Shown one piece after another: positions 41,907-50,584 of a DNA stretch of 64,000 nt; within the stretch, counting starts at the first letter, position 1, and each line of letters opens with the position of its first letter. This stretch comes from DT-110 sp030148525 (GTDB taxonomy: Bacteria > Bacteroidota > Bacteroidia > Chitinophagales > Saprospiraceae). Under the pieces are notes generated by a model. It was not told the DNA's origin and made no database searches. It was given only the letters and a program-made list of their open reading frames with translations. The translations under genes were made by a program, and so were the position numbers. Where the stretch lies: the NCBI GenBank assembly GCA_965227445.1, contig OZ245751.1, positions 3,534,001 through 3,598,000 on the forward strand, read 5' to 3'.

Positions 41907-42716
41907 ATGAATCAACAAGCACAAGGCTACATTCATCCGGAGGCCCAGATTGGTGAAAACGTCACCATCAGTCCCTTTTGCTATATCGATAAAGACGTTG
42001 TGATTGGCGACGGAACCTGGATTGGCCCCAATGCCACTATCTTCGAAGGTGCCCGCATCGGAAAGGATTGTAAAATTTTTCCGGGTGCTGTCATATCCGG
42101 TATCCCCCAGGACTTGAAATTCAAAGGTGAGAAAACTACTGCCGAGATCGGTGATCGCACCACTATCCGCGAATACGTGACGGTCAATCGCGGTACCGCG
42201 TATGCCGGTACCACCAGCGTCGGCAGCGACTGCCTCCTGATGGCCTACGTGCACGTAGCCCACGACTGCAGCATCGGTGACCGCGTTATCCTGGCCAATA
42301 ATGTGAATCTGGCCGGACATGTGGAGATCGAAGACTGGGCTATCCTCGAAGGCCTGGTTGCTGTTCAGCAATTTATCAAGATCGGTGCCCACGCCTTCGT
42401 GGCCGGAGGATCACTGGTTCGCAAAAATGTGCCCCCCTACGTAAAAGCTGCCCGCGAGCCCCTCTCCTACGCCGGGGTAAATACCATCGGCCTCAAACGC
42501 CGCGAATTCAGCCAGGATCAGATCAACCACATCATTGATATTTACCGCATTCTCTACGTTAAAGGGTATAATACCACCCACGCGATCAATCTGATCGAAG
42601 AAACCATTGAGAACACCCCCGAGCGCAATAACATCCTTTCCTTTATCAAAAATGCCGACCCCGGAATCATGAAAGGGTTTCGACAGGTCAATGGAAGCAA
42701 GGTGAATGAGAGTTGA
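41907..42716 (+). CDS. lpxA: UDP-N-acetylglucosamine O-acyltransferase
   Basis: First enzyme of lipid A synthesis, 269 residues. Left-handed beta-helix of hexapeptide repeats (residues 5-190: IHPEAQIGENVTISPFCYID, GTWIGPNATIFEG). The catalytic His is in MAYVHVAHDCSIGDRVILAN, and GLVAVQQFIKIGAHAFVAGG and GVNTIGLKRREF are the acyl-length ruler region and C-terminal start. It begins one base after the lpxC-fabZ stop, so it is co-translated with it. Its end overlaps the next gene by 11 bases. Confidence 0.97.
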   Translation: MNQQAQGYIHPEAQIGENVTISPFCYIDKDVVIGDGTWIGPNATIFEGARIGKDCKIFPGAVISGIPQDLKFKGEKTTAEIGDRTTIREYVTVNRGTAYAGTTSVGSDCLLMAYVHVAHDCSIGDRVILANNVNLAGHVEIEDWAILEGLVAVQQFIKIGAHAFVAGGSLVRKNVPPYVKAAREPLSYAGVNTIGLKRREFSQDQINHIIDIYRILYVKGYNTTHAINLIEETIENTPERNNILSFIKNADPGIMKGFRQVNGSKVNES

Positions 42717-43335
42717 ACTTCAGGAGGTCGGAAAACGGTACCGGTACGAGTGGGTACTCCGCAACCTGACCGCCACCTTCCATAGTGGCACCCAATACGC
42801 CATCAGCGGCCCCAATGGATCGGGCAAATCGACCTTATTACGCATTTTATCCGGACATTTATCTCCCTCGAAAGGACGCATTTCTTTTCATCACGATAAC
42901 CACCAACTGGACATTGGTGATGTCTACCGTCACCTTTCCTACGCTGCTCCCTATATTGAATTGATCGAAGCCCTCACCCTGCGGGAAGCCATCCGCTTTC
43001 AAAGCCGGTTTAAGCCCCTCTTGGATGATCTTGATACCGATCGCCTTATCGAATTACTGGATCTCAAACGAGCCAGAGATAAACAGATCCGCAATTTTTC
43101 ATCCGGTATGAAGCAGCGCGTAAAACTGGGTCTTGCCATCTGCGCTGATTCTGATCTATTACTACTCGATGAACCTACCAGCAACCTCGATGAGCAAGGC
43201 ATCCGGTGGTACCGCGATCTGATTCAGCATTTCAGCGGTGACCGCCTGGTCATTATCGCCTCTAATGCGTCGGTCGATTTCGACTTTTGTCAGGAACGCC
43301 TACAGGTAACCGATTTCAAAAAACGAGTGCGCTGA
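42706..43335 (+). CDS. ABC transporter ATP-binding protein
   Basis: A cytoplasmic ATPase subunit of 209 residues. Walker A is SGPNGSGKSTLL, the signature is NFSSGMKQRVKLG, Walker B is SDLLLLDEPTSNLD with the catalytic Glu; the Q-loop and H-loop are atypical (YAAPYIEL, IIASN, no clear His). It overlaps the lpxA 3' end by 11 bases and is followed by the glycosyltransferase after one base. No permease gene is adjacent, so its partner is elsewhere. The position suggests an envelope role, such as lipid or polysaccharide handling, but this is inference. Confidence 0.88.
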   Translation: MRVELQEVGKRYRYEWVLRNLTATFHSGTQYAISGPNGSGKSTLLRILSGHLSPSKGRISFHHDNHQLDIGDVYRHLSYAAPYIELIEALTLREAIRFQSRFKPLLDDLDTDRLIELLDLKRARDKQIRNFSSGMKQRVKLGLAICADSDLLLLDEPTSNLDEQGIRWYRDLIQHFSGDRLVIIASNASVDFDFCQERLQVTDFKKRVR

Positions 43336-43336
43336 T

Positions 43337-44785
43337 ATGCGGCTCTGGCATCCATCGCGCTGGCGGATATCCGACCTGGCCTATCCTCTGCTGCTGGTCG
43401 TAACCTGGCTGGCCTCCGACCATGTTTTCTTCTGGGATACCATCCAACTGGGGGCCAAGCACGCTACCTGGTTTTACGACCAACAGTTTTCCACCCTTCT
43501 GCTGCCCGAATCCATCGATAGCGGTCACCCCCCCCTGTTTGGCTGGTATCTGGCGTTGTGCTGGACCCTCTTTGGTCAAAGTCTGCCCGTCAGTCACTTT
43601 GCCATGCTTCCCTTTTTGTGGGGGATCGTGGCGGCACTCCAGGGACTGCACAAGAGCTGGTACCTTGGCCGTCCGGACTGGCCCATTTTATTGTGGATAT
43701 TCATCGATCCGCTCTTCGCCTCCCAGAGCATACTGATGAGCCCCGACGTACTCATTTGGTGTGGTATGCTGTGGACCATCTGGGGCTGGTACCGGGGCAA
43801 CGGCCAATTCCAGGCAGTAGGGGTAATGCTGCTCGGCCTCACGAGTATGCGGGGCATGATGGTGGCTCTCGGTTTGTTCTTATTCCAGTGCGCGGTGAGT
43901 ATTGCCCGGCGGCGATTCGGCTTTCGACGCTTTTTTTACATGCTGCTACCCTACCTGCCCGGCGGCTTGCTGGCAGCGGCCTATTTGTATTGGCACTACG
44001 TACAGACCGGTTGGTTCGGGTATCACCCCGATTCGCCCTGGGCCCCCAGCTTTGCCCGGGTTGATGCTTCGGGCTTTGCGCGAAATATAATGGTCCTTGG
44101 GTGGCGGATGGTCGATCACGGACGGATCGTCTGGTGGATTTTCACCGGTATTTGCTTTTTCCGGATCGCCAATGCATTGAGGCGTGACCTGGCGATAGAG
44201 TTTCTGATCCTGATCATTGCCCTATCCCTCACGCTGCTGCCCTCCATGTTACTCCACCAGCACTTACTGGCCCACCGGTATCTGCTCCCCATCTTTCTGG
44301 GCATGCATCTGCTGGCTTACCGCTGGTGGCAACTGGAAAGTCCCCGCTGGCGACGCGGCCTGTTGGTGTTGGTAATTGCCGGATTCGCCTCGGGTAACTT
44401 CTGGATCTATCCACCTCATCTCTCCCAGGGATGGGATAGTACTCTGGCGCATATTTCCTGGTATGCCTTACGGCAAAAAACCATCGAAGCAGTACATGCC
44501 CGGAATATTTCACCGGGAACCGTCGGCACTCATTTCCCAACGGTTGGTGCTTTTCACTATCGCGATCTAAAAGGCGAATTTCAGGGATTTGCCCCCCTCG
44601 ACTGGGCCTCAAATCAATACGTCCTGATCTCCAATCTCCATAACGAATTCACAGAATCTGACCTGGAACGCTTGCAATCAGACGATTGGAACCCCATTTG
44701 GTCTGATCGGAACGGACCAATCTGGATAGACCTGTATAAGCGTACATCCATTATCAACTTTGATTCTGGCCATTCGACTGAATGA
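43337..44785 (+). CDS. Polytopic membrane glycosyltransferase, GT39/ArnT-like
   Basis: An inner-membrane protein of 482 residues with about 10 hydrophobic segments. The start region DHVFFWDTIQLGAKHATWFY contains the acidic residue expected in the first outer loop of GT-C transferases, and DSGHPPLFGWYLALCWTLFG is the family's GHPP motif. Such enzymes transfer sugars from polyprenyl phosphates to lipid A, proteins or glycans on the outer face. The location behind lpxA suggests lipid A or LPS modification. It ends at a strong terminator 59 bases later. The sugar and acceptor cannot be told. Confidence 0.82.
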   Translation: MRLWHPSRWRISDLAYPLLLVVTWLASDHVFFWDTIQLGAKHATWFYDQQFSTLLLPESIDSGHPPLFGWYLALCWTLFGQSLPVSHFAMLPFLWGIVAALQGLHKSWYLGRPDWPILLWIFIDPLFASQSILMSPDVLIWCGMLWTIWGWYRGNGQFQAVGVMLLGLTSMRGMMVALGLFLFQCAVSIARRRFGFRRFFYMLLPYLPGGLLAAAYLYWHYVQTGWFGYHPDSPWAPSFARVDASGFARNIMVLGWRMVDHGRIVWWIFTGICFFRIANALRRDLAIEFLILIIALSLTLLPSMLLHQHLLAHRYLLPIFLGMHLLAYRWWQLESPRWRRGLLVLVIAGFASGNFWIYPPHLSQGWDSTLAHISWYALRQKTIEAVHARNISPGTVGTHFPTVGAFHYRDLKGEFQGFAPLDWASNQYVLISNLHNEFTESDLERLQSDDWNPIWSDRNGPIWIDLYKRTSIINFDSGHSTE

Positions 44786-44843
44786 AATACTCTCCCAAAA
44801 ACGGGACTTATTAATCCGTATATTGATCATCCTGATAAGCTGG

Positions 44844-44876
44844 CTCCGAATACCTCTTTGGTATTCGGAGTTTTTT
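44844..44876 (+). terminator. Terminator of the lpx-glycosyltransferase unit
   Basis: An 11-bp perfect stem CTCCGAATACC/GGTATTCGGAG (44844-44854 with 44860-44870), 5-nt loop, followed by six T. Confidence 0.9.
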
Positions 44877-44889
44877 AAATCTACCTGCC

Positions 44890-46437
44890 ATGCGCAAGTC
44901 CGTTGTCCCGCTATTGCTGATCCTGATCGCACTGATCACTATCTACTGTGATTCAGAGAGTCCCGCCCAAACCGACCCGACTACCTCCTCTGGCCAGGAT
45001 GCAGCGCGGACCCTCGCTCAGGTGCATTGTGCCTCCTGCCACCTATTTCCCGAGCCCGATGAATTAGACCGATCCACCTGGGCGAATTACGTACTGCCCC
45101 ACATGGGATATATGCTGGGAGTATACGGTGATATGGACCGGGACAGTTTACTGGAACCGGGCATTGCGGGACAGTTAGTGGATAAGGCAGGTGTGTATCC
45201 CGATTCAGCCCGGCTGGATTCCGTATCATGGGCGACCATCAAAGATTACTACCTGAGTGCTGCCCCGGAGAAACTACCCGTAATCCAGCGACCTGCTTTA
45301 TTGCCACAGCACCCCCGGTTCGTTACTCGTCGCCCGGCTTATCAATTGTCACCACCCAGCACCACCATGCTCCGCATCGACGATAACGGCCAACTCTTTG
45401 TTGGCGATGCCAATTCGGAAGCCATGTACGTATTCGACGAAACCCTGTCACTCCAGCGGGCAGCCCGCACCAGAGAAGGAGCGGTCGATCTGGAAGACCT
45501 GGAAGACCGCTTACTGGTCACCATCATGGGCTCCTTCTCACCCACCGATGAACCCAAGGGCCTGATCCTGGAATTGCCCCTGAAAGCCGGCGGGCGGCCC
45601 CGCATCCTGCTGGAAAACCTGCAGCGCCCCGTTCATACCACCACGGGAGACCTCGACAACGATGGTCGGATGGATCTGGTTATCAGCGAATTTGCCAAGT
45701 GGACAGGGCGCCTGGCCTGGTGGCAACAACAACCGAACGGGACCTTTCGACCGCGCATTCTGCGGGATACTCCCGGTGCGATCACCTCAGAAATTCGCGA
45801 CCTGAACGGGGACGGACTGCTCGACATTATTGCGTTGTTCGGACAGGGCGACGAAGGTATTTCTGCCTTTATGAATGAAGGTGGTCGCTTTCGCGAAAAA
45901 AAGCTACTGCGTTTTCCAGCTACCTGGGGTTCCAGTAGTATGCAGCTGTACGATATCGATCAGGATGGGGACGAGGACATTCTGTACACCAATGGCGACA
46001 ATGCCGACTATCCTCCGGTATTGAAGCCCTACCATGGCATCCGTATATTCGAACAAACAGCACCACTCACCTATGAGGAATCCTGGTTTTACCCACTTCC
46101 GGGTGCCTACGATGTAGTACCTCTCGATATAGAAGGTGACGGAGACCTCGATTTGGCTGCCATCTCCTTTTTCCCCGATTTTCAGAAGAAGCCGGAAGAA
46201 GGATTTGTTTTACTGGAAAATAACGGGAATCAAAACTACACAGCCTATTCCTTCCCGGAGGTAGAGCTGGGCCGTTGGATCAGACTGGCCGCCGGTGATC
46301 TGGATCAGGACGGGGATACCGATCTGGCACTGGGATCGCTGGCTTTTGAAGTAGTCCCTCCCATGGGCTTGTTACAAGAGTGGGTACGGAATGGAGTACC
46401 TTTTGTCGTACTGGAAAATCGGGGTGCGAAACACTGA
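44890..46437 (+). CDS. Haem c-binding FG-GAP/VCBS repeat lipoprotein
   Basis: A predicted exported protein of 515 residues. The N-terminus MRKSVVPLLLILIALITIYC suggests a lipoprotein. One haem c site is present: CASCH at about residue 50 (VHCASCHLFPEPDELDRSTW). A beta-propeller of FG-GAP repeats with calcium-binding DxDxDG-like loops follows (GDLDNDGRMDLVI, DLNGDGLLDIIA, DIDQDGDEDILY, DIEGDGDLDLAA, DLDQDGDTDLAL). The gene ends exactly where an IS66-type fragment starts (46438). A decayed second copy of its last 37 codons lies at 62021-62136, on the other side of the island. The electron partner is unknown. Confidence 0.85.
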   Translation: MRKSVVPLLLILIALITIYCDSESPAQTDPTTSSGQDAARTLAQVHCASCHLFPEPDELDRSTWANYVLPHMGYMLGVYGDMDRDSLLEPGIAGQLVDKAGVYPDSARLDSVSWATIKDYYLSAAPEKLPVIQRPALLPQHPRFVTRRPAYQLSPPSTTMLRIDDNGQLFVGDANSEAMYVFDETLSLQRAARTREGAVDLEDLEDRLLVTIMGSFSPTDEPKGLILELPLKAGGRPRILLENLQRPVHTTTGDLDNDGRMDLVISEFAKWTGRLAWWQQQPNGTFRPRILRDTPGAITSEIRDLNGDGLLDIIALFGQGDEGISAFMNEGGRFREKKLLRFPATWGSSSMQLYDIDQDGDEDILYTNGDNADYPPVLKPYHGIRIFEQTAPLTYEESWFYPLPGAYDVVPLDIEGDGDLDLAAISFFPDFQKKPEEGFVLLENNGNQNYTAYSFPEVELGRWIRLAAGDLDQDGDTDLALGSLAFEVVPPMGLLQEWVRNGVPFVVLENRGAKH

Positions 46438-46673
46438 GGGGACCGGGGGCTCTTGCTCCTCTTGGCTCAGTCGACGCTGCCAGTAGTAAAATTTGGCTAC
46501 GGGAATATCGTGCTTGGCGCAGAATGCTTTTTTGCTCAGACCGGACTGGGCCTGGGCTTCGATTAATCGCGCCATCTGGGCGGCGAGGGCTTTTCTGGTC
46601 ATATCTTTACTTTTGATCGTAAAGGTCAGACAAGGAACTTGGCTCTAAAAGATGGAGTTGCTCAGAAACTTAC
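46438..46673 (-). mobile_element. Truncated IS66-family end with tnpA 5' part
   Basis: The right end of an IS66-type element. The terminal sequence GTAAGTTTCTGAGCAACTC (minus strand, 46655-46673) resembles GTAAGCGTCCGAGCAAC of the copy at 50115-52362. The tnpA start is at 46602 (MTRKALAAQMARLIEAQAQS...CAKHDIPVAKFYYWQRRLS), about 85% identical by eye to the other copy. Homology stops at about 46438, immediately after the haem/FG-GAP stop codon; from there the frame only runs antisense through that gene. Confidence 0.8.
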
Positions 46674-46714
46674 TCAATAGATTAAAATTGGGGGTTAGCA
46701 ATCTAATCTCAAAG

Positions 46715-46757
46715 AAAAAACACCCTACAAGTTTAATTCTTGTAGGGTGTTTTTTTG
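46715..46757. terminator. Strong bidirectional-looking terminator
   Basis: An 11-bp stem CACCCTACAAG/CTTGTAGGGTG (46721-46731 with 46739-46749) with A6 on one side and T7 on the other. It ends the minus-strand lipoprotein gene at 46795. Confidence 0.85.
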
Positions 46758-46794
46758 TTTTAGTTGTCTTAAATTAGATTACTTCTTTAAAAAT

Positions 46795-47352
46795 TTAAGT
46801 CTTCTTTTCTTGATCAATCTGGACTTTAACAGCAATTAGATTCAGTTTTAATTCTTCAAGATCACCATCATCAAAATGATCACTATGTTTTATAAAGACA
46901 TTATAAACATCCTCATAGTATGATGCTTTATAATAATCTAAAACAGAAGACCTGTAATTTGATTTTTTATGATCATTATCAATTTCTAATAGCTCTTCAA
47001 AAAAGGCATCATACTGTTTGGCAATCTCCTCATTACTGTTAGATTCCATTTTCTTCATCCAAAAAGACTTACTGAGTTCTCCAGCTTTTTTGGAAAAAAG
47101 AATGTGTGCATTCATTTTTTTTATAACAGGAGCTATTTCACTAAGCTTCTTATCTAATTCTTCAAGATCAACTTTATCGGTGCTGTTTAATTGGTTTATT
47201 TCAACCAAATCTTCCTCATTCAAACCGTGTTTTTCTAATAATTTAACAATTTCCGATTTCGAGTCAACTTCAAGGTTTTGTTGTGTCGTGGAATTGCAAG
47301 AAAAAACACCAAAGGCTAAAATAAAAATAAAAACAAAATTTTGTTTATTCAT
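46795..47352 (-). CDS. Island lipoprotein of unknown function
   Basis: 185 residues with a lipoprotein signal (MNKQNFVFIFILAFGVFSC, lipobox Cys19), then an almost entirely helical, charged body (IVKLLEKHGLNEEDLVEINQ, LDEELDKKLSEIAPVIKKM-like segments, YYKASYYEDVYNVFIKHSDH). No family is recognised. The AT-rich codon use matches the RHS operon and not the flanking chromosome. It is followed by a terminator and preceded by another small secreted gene on the same strand, 17 bases apart. An immunity or accessory role is possible but unproven. Confidence 0.65.
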   Translation of the reverse strand: MNKQNFVFIFILAFGVFSCNSTTQQNLEVDSKSEIVKLLEKHGLNEEDLVEINQLNSTDKVDLEELDKKLSEIAPVIKKMNAHILFSKKAGELSKSFWMKKMESNSNEEIAKQYDAFFEELLEIDNDHKKSNYRSSVLDYYKASYYEDVYNVFIKHSDHFDDGDLEELKLNLIAVKVQIDQEKKT

Positions 47353-47369
47353 GACTATAGGGTTTAAGG

Positions 47370-47789
47370 CTAGCTATAACAAAATATAGATACGTTTTCA
47401 TAACTAAAAGGCTCGAAACCTGATCCAACAATTACTCCAAAATGCTCCGAAACCCCGAAATAAATATCGAAAATAAACATTCCTGACATCGTAGAGGTGG
47501 GAACGGATATATTGCAAAAAGAATCGCTATCATCAATGCTATATCCAATATGCATACCTACTATCAGTACGTTTGCAGACCCCATTCTATTATCGCCAGT
47601 TGTTGGAGGTGTAGGTCGATCTGGGTATGCTGAGGCAATACCCTCGATGTGGGTGCATCCACCGGCCCCCATGCTGCAAAAATTATCTAAATATTCTGTA
47701 AATGTACATCCTGTGCTCAACGACTTGGTGGTAGAGCATAACATAAAACCCGCTATAAGGCAAAGTGGCATTAAAAATTTAAACTTCAT
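47370..47789 (-). CDS. Small secreted cysteine-containing protein, unknown
   Basis: The start is taken at MKFKFLMPLCLIAGFMLCST (47789), which gives a signal peptide or lipoprotein-like leader and 139 residues. The mature part has several Cys (TGCTFTEYLDNFCSMGAGGC, DSFCNISVP, SIFCYS) and a GMFIFDIYFGVSEHFG strand region. No family is recognised. It lies 17 bases upstream of the lipoprotein gene and probably forms an operon with it. The AT-rich 307-base gap upstream (47790-48096) shows no other feature. Confidence 0.55.
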   Translation of the reverse strand: MKFKFLMPLCLIAGFMLCSTTKSLSTGCTFTEYLDNFCSMGAGGCTHIEGIASAYPDRPTPPTTGDNRMGSANVLIVGMHIGYSIDDSDSFCNISVPTSTMSGMFIFDIYFGVSEHFGVIVGSGFEPFSYENVSIFCYS

Positions 47790-48096
47790 TCTTTTGGAAT
47801 TTAGATTATAAAACACAACTAAAACAAAAACGATATACACTTCAAAAAATATCGATTTCGAATGTTTACCTCCGCAAATTATTAATAATCAACAGCAGTT
47901 AAAAGGGGTAAAATAAGAAGTAGGTATTATTTTAAGAATAAAAATAGTATCAATATTTCACAAAGTATTGATCGTCAATCACTTTCTACTTTTAGTGTTA
48001 AAATAAAAATTTTCACTCTTGCTACTTGATAATTAATAAATAACATTACGCAGTAGTTTTTAAGAAAATTAACTTTTACCAAATATTTAATTTACC

Positions 48097-49551
48097 GGGC
48101 GCAGTTGCGATTTGTCCCCTCGTTCTAGGGCGATTTAGCGATATTATCCATAACGATATTCCATCGCCCAGCCACCAGAGCAGCCCGAAGAAAATACAGT
48201 TTCTCAACATTATCGGCTAGCCAAAAAGTGGAAGCGTTTTTAAAGCGTAGGTTGATGATGCGACGTGTTGCCGACTCAATAATTCCACTGCCACGCATTA
48301 GCCCACTATCTTCATAGTCAGCATATTGCATTCTTGATTTGTGTTTATCCAGATACCCTATCCAGCGTTTTACCAAGCTTCCAGGGCGTTTGAAAATAGC
48401 TCGTAAATTTCCTAGAATATGTGATATTTCTCCAGCTTTCATATGCCCCAAAAAATCATTTAATAACCTCTTGCGTACCTTTTTTGTGATACGCTTTGGC
48501 ATGGCCTCCACCAAGTTGTGTATGTACTGCGTGGCATGATAGAAGTCTAAGGTCTGGGTTAGTTGGTTTTCCCGCACGCCGACATTACGTAGTAATTTGG
48601 GAACCCGGTTCCATATCCATGGAGCTCCATCTGCCACTAGTTGAACGTGTTTTGCCCTTTTGATGTCTAGCTTTATCAGGTAACGCTCTAATAAATGGAG
48701 CACATCTTCTTCGTTGAATTGACAGCCGTATATGGGGAGCTCTTGTTGATCCGGGCGACCGTTCTCATCCAACACATCAATCACAAAGAGCTTAGGTTCT
48801 CGCCAGGGTGTATCATATTTGGCCCGGCCGTGTTCATTGATTTCATTCGTATACTCGCGCACCCGACTGCATCCTCCATCTATGCTGACAACAACCGTTT
48901 TATCCTCCAGATCATAGCCAGGCTCGATGATCAAGTGTTCATGTCCTAATTCATCGCAACGCTCAGCCAGACGATGTGTAATCTTTTGTACAGATGACAA
49001 GCACACATCCATTCCAAATTTAGTAACCCCCTCATGTACAAGATCATACGAAGGAGCCAACATCGACATATAACCAATGCGATCATACAGTAACGGGCTA
49101 AAACCATCTATCATTTGCCAGTGATCAAGTAGGGGCCGCCTGCTCATTTCACCTTCACTAATGGCCACCTTGTGATACGGGCTTAATAGCTCAACTTGGT
49201 GGCCAGTTGCGATCCGGATTCGGTGCGGACGCATTACACACTTAACACCTCGCGGGGCCTCATGATCTTGACTAAAAGACTTTGCCGCAGCTGGCAACAT
49301 AGCTTTCATAACCATAGTGTGAAACTCCATGGAATGAGTGACCAACAGGTGCTCGGCCTGACGCAAATCGCCTCGCAATAGCATATCGTACATCTCACAA
49401 AGCTGATCGGTGATGAAAGTTTGGAAAAAGGCGTTACCTTTGAGGGGATGGTTGGGTCTATCATCTTTTTTTTGGATTCGTTACCCTTAAAGATGTGTGA
49501 CCTGGCCATCTTTTTCAAATCAACCTATGGGGACAAATCGCAACTGCGCCC
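48097..49551 (-). mobile_element. Complete ISKra4-like insertion sequence
   Basis: 1455 bp bounded by perfect 23-bp inverted repeats (48097-48119 and 49529-49551; core GCGCAGTTGCGATTTGTCCC). It contains one transposase region. No target duplication longer than two bases is apparent. Its right edge lies inside the 3' end of the small gene at 49515-49841, whose C-terminus it has replaced. Confidence 0.85.
48125..49509 (-). CDS. ISKra4-like transposase, -1 frameshift
   Basis: DDE-type transposase. The N-terminal part starts at ATG 49509 (MARSHIFKGNESKKK) and runs into a stretch of eight A (plus 49465-49472, T8). A -1 slip there (A AAA AAG) leads into DDRPNHPLKGNAFFQTF and on to the 422-residue frame from 49393. 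The joined product is about 461 residues. Conserved parts: VVVSIDGGCSRVR, QLVADGAPWIWNRVPKLL, and GSGIIESATRRIINLR holding the Glu. Without slippage the first frame ends after about 67 codons. Programmed frameshifting is likely because the downstream frame has no good start and all motifs are intact. The family name is from motif recall. Confidence 0.8.
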
Positions 49552-49841
49552 CCTTTCGATTTGTTCTTAGGCTTTCGGTGCTCATTGATTTTATCAAAAT
49601 GCATATAGTAGAAATCATGGTCACTTTTAGATTTAAAAATTGCTCCTGCATAATAATTGTCGTTTGCATGCATATAGTACCCAAAGGGCAATATCTTATA
49701 ATACGAATCATAGCCTTTCGAATTACTAAGCTTTTCACATTCGTATTTTTTTAAAATATCTTCAATTTCAATGTATTCCAAATCCGCATAATAAACATCT
49801 CTGCCAAATACAGTTTTTAATTTTTCAAACTCAATGTCCAT
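49515..49841 (-). CDS. Small protein with IS-replaced C-terminus; possible immunity protein
   Basis: 108 residues, acidic and tyrosine-rich (FGRDVYYADLEYIEIEDILK, YDSYYKILPFGYYMHANDNY). The native part ends at KNKSKG. The last 11 residues or so (GAVAICPHRLI) come from the terminal repeat of the ISKra4-like element. Bases on the far side of the IS (GGTAAATTAA) would have ended the original protein after two or three further codons. It starts 10 bases after a C-terminal protein tail (49851-50114), an arrangement typical of toxin tip followed by immunity gene. No family is recognised. Confidence 0.55.
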   Translation of the reverse strand: MDIEFEKLKTVFGRDVYYADLEYIEIEDILKKYECEKLSNSKGYDSYYKILPFGYYMHANDNYYAGAIFKSKSDHDFYYMHFDKINEHRKPKNKSKGGAVAICPHRLI

Positions 49842-49850
49842 ATTTAAATT

Positions 49851-50114
49851 TTAATGCTCTAATTGAACCGGATTGCGTTTCCATTGATAATACATGTATA
49901 CAATATATGGGCTTTTCGCTGGAGTAACTCTACGCCGGTATTGAGCAACTCTAATAATAGATGGATCATCTATCTTCCTTTGAACAATACTATGGTACAA
50001 TCCAACTCCTCTTGAAATAGACTCCTTGTTAATTTTCCTCCAATTGTAACTATTTAGGCCCTCTAGGTTACAAAAGATTGTGGACATCCATTTAGAGCGG
50101 CACGCAGTTCTTTG
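49851..50114 (-). pseudogene. Orphan C-terminal tail, possible polymorphic-toxin tip
   Basis: About 85 residues without a start of their own, cut at the 5' side by the end of the IS66 remnant (50115). The visible part is basic and aromatic (LEGLNSYNWRKINKESISRG, VGLYHSIVQRKIDDPSIIRV, YIVYMYYQWKRNPVQLEH). The Met at 50180 that would open the frame belongs to the IS66 remnant. Composition and position before a small acidic gene suggest a displaced RHS or similar toxin tip with its partner. No catalytic motif is recognised. Confidence 0.45.
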
Positions 50115-50154
50115 GTAAGCGTCCGAGCAACTAAGTGTTTTTACCCTTTGGTTC

Positions 50155-50414
50155 CTACTGGGGTCCGGCCAGCAGGTCATGGAGCAGCGAGAGTTTGGTA
50201 TCCGGGATACGATCCAGGGTATCCTTAAGCCTTTTGTAAGGATTGATGCCGTGTTTCATGCAACTAGCCATTAAGCTATACCTGCCTGCAGGCATTATGG
50301 CCGTTCGTTGGTTTATGTGCTGACGCACCAGTCCGCTCAGTCCGGCAAAGCCCTTGCGTAAATCGGTGGCCGGACCATATAGAAAGTACCGCTGCTTACT
50401 GGAAAACTAAGCAT
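50155..50414 (-). pseudogene. Fused tnpB/tnpC remnant of IS66
   Basis: From ATG 50414, directly behind the tnpA stop, the sequence needs one added base near 50400 to continue as QRYFLYGPATDLRKGFAGLS, the hallmark of IS66 TnpB. After LVRQHINQRTAIMPAG it jumps to YSLMASCMKHGINPYKRLKD and LSLLHDLLAGPQ, the end of the IS66 TnpC transposase. Most of tnpB and nearly all tnpC are deleted. Confidence 0.7.
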
Positions 50415-50584
50415 GGTCAGTGGCTATAGCATCCAGTAATACACGCAGAGCATCACTCGACTGGTGGTTTGCCCCCCTATTAATCGGACTTTCGAACAGT
50501 TCGGTTTGAATAATAGATTGTCCTATTAATATCTTTGCATTAGCGAGATGCGACCGACGGTTGATAGTCATACCGAAGGTTGTG

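Noticed and set aside
46372..46437. C-terminal part of a transposase-like frame running into the FG-GAP gene
   Set aside because: Similarity to IS66 tnpA stops near 46438; beyond that the frame is only the antisense of the FG-GAP gene end.
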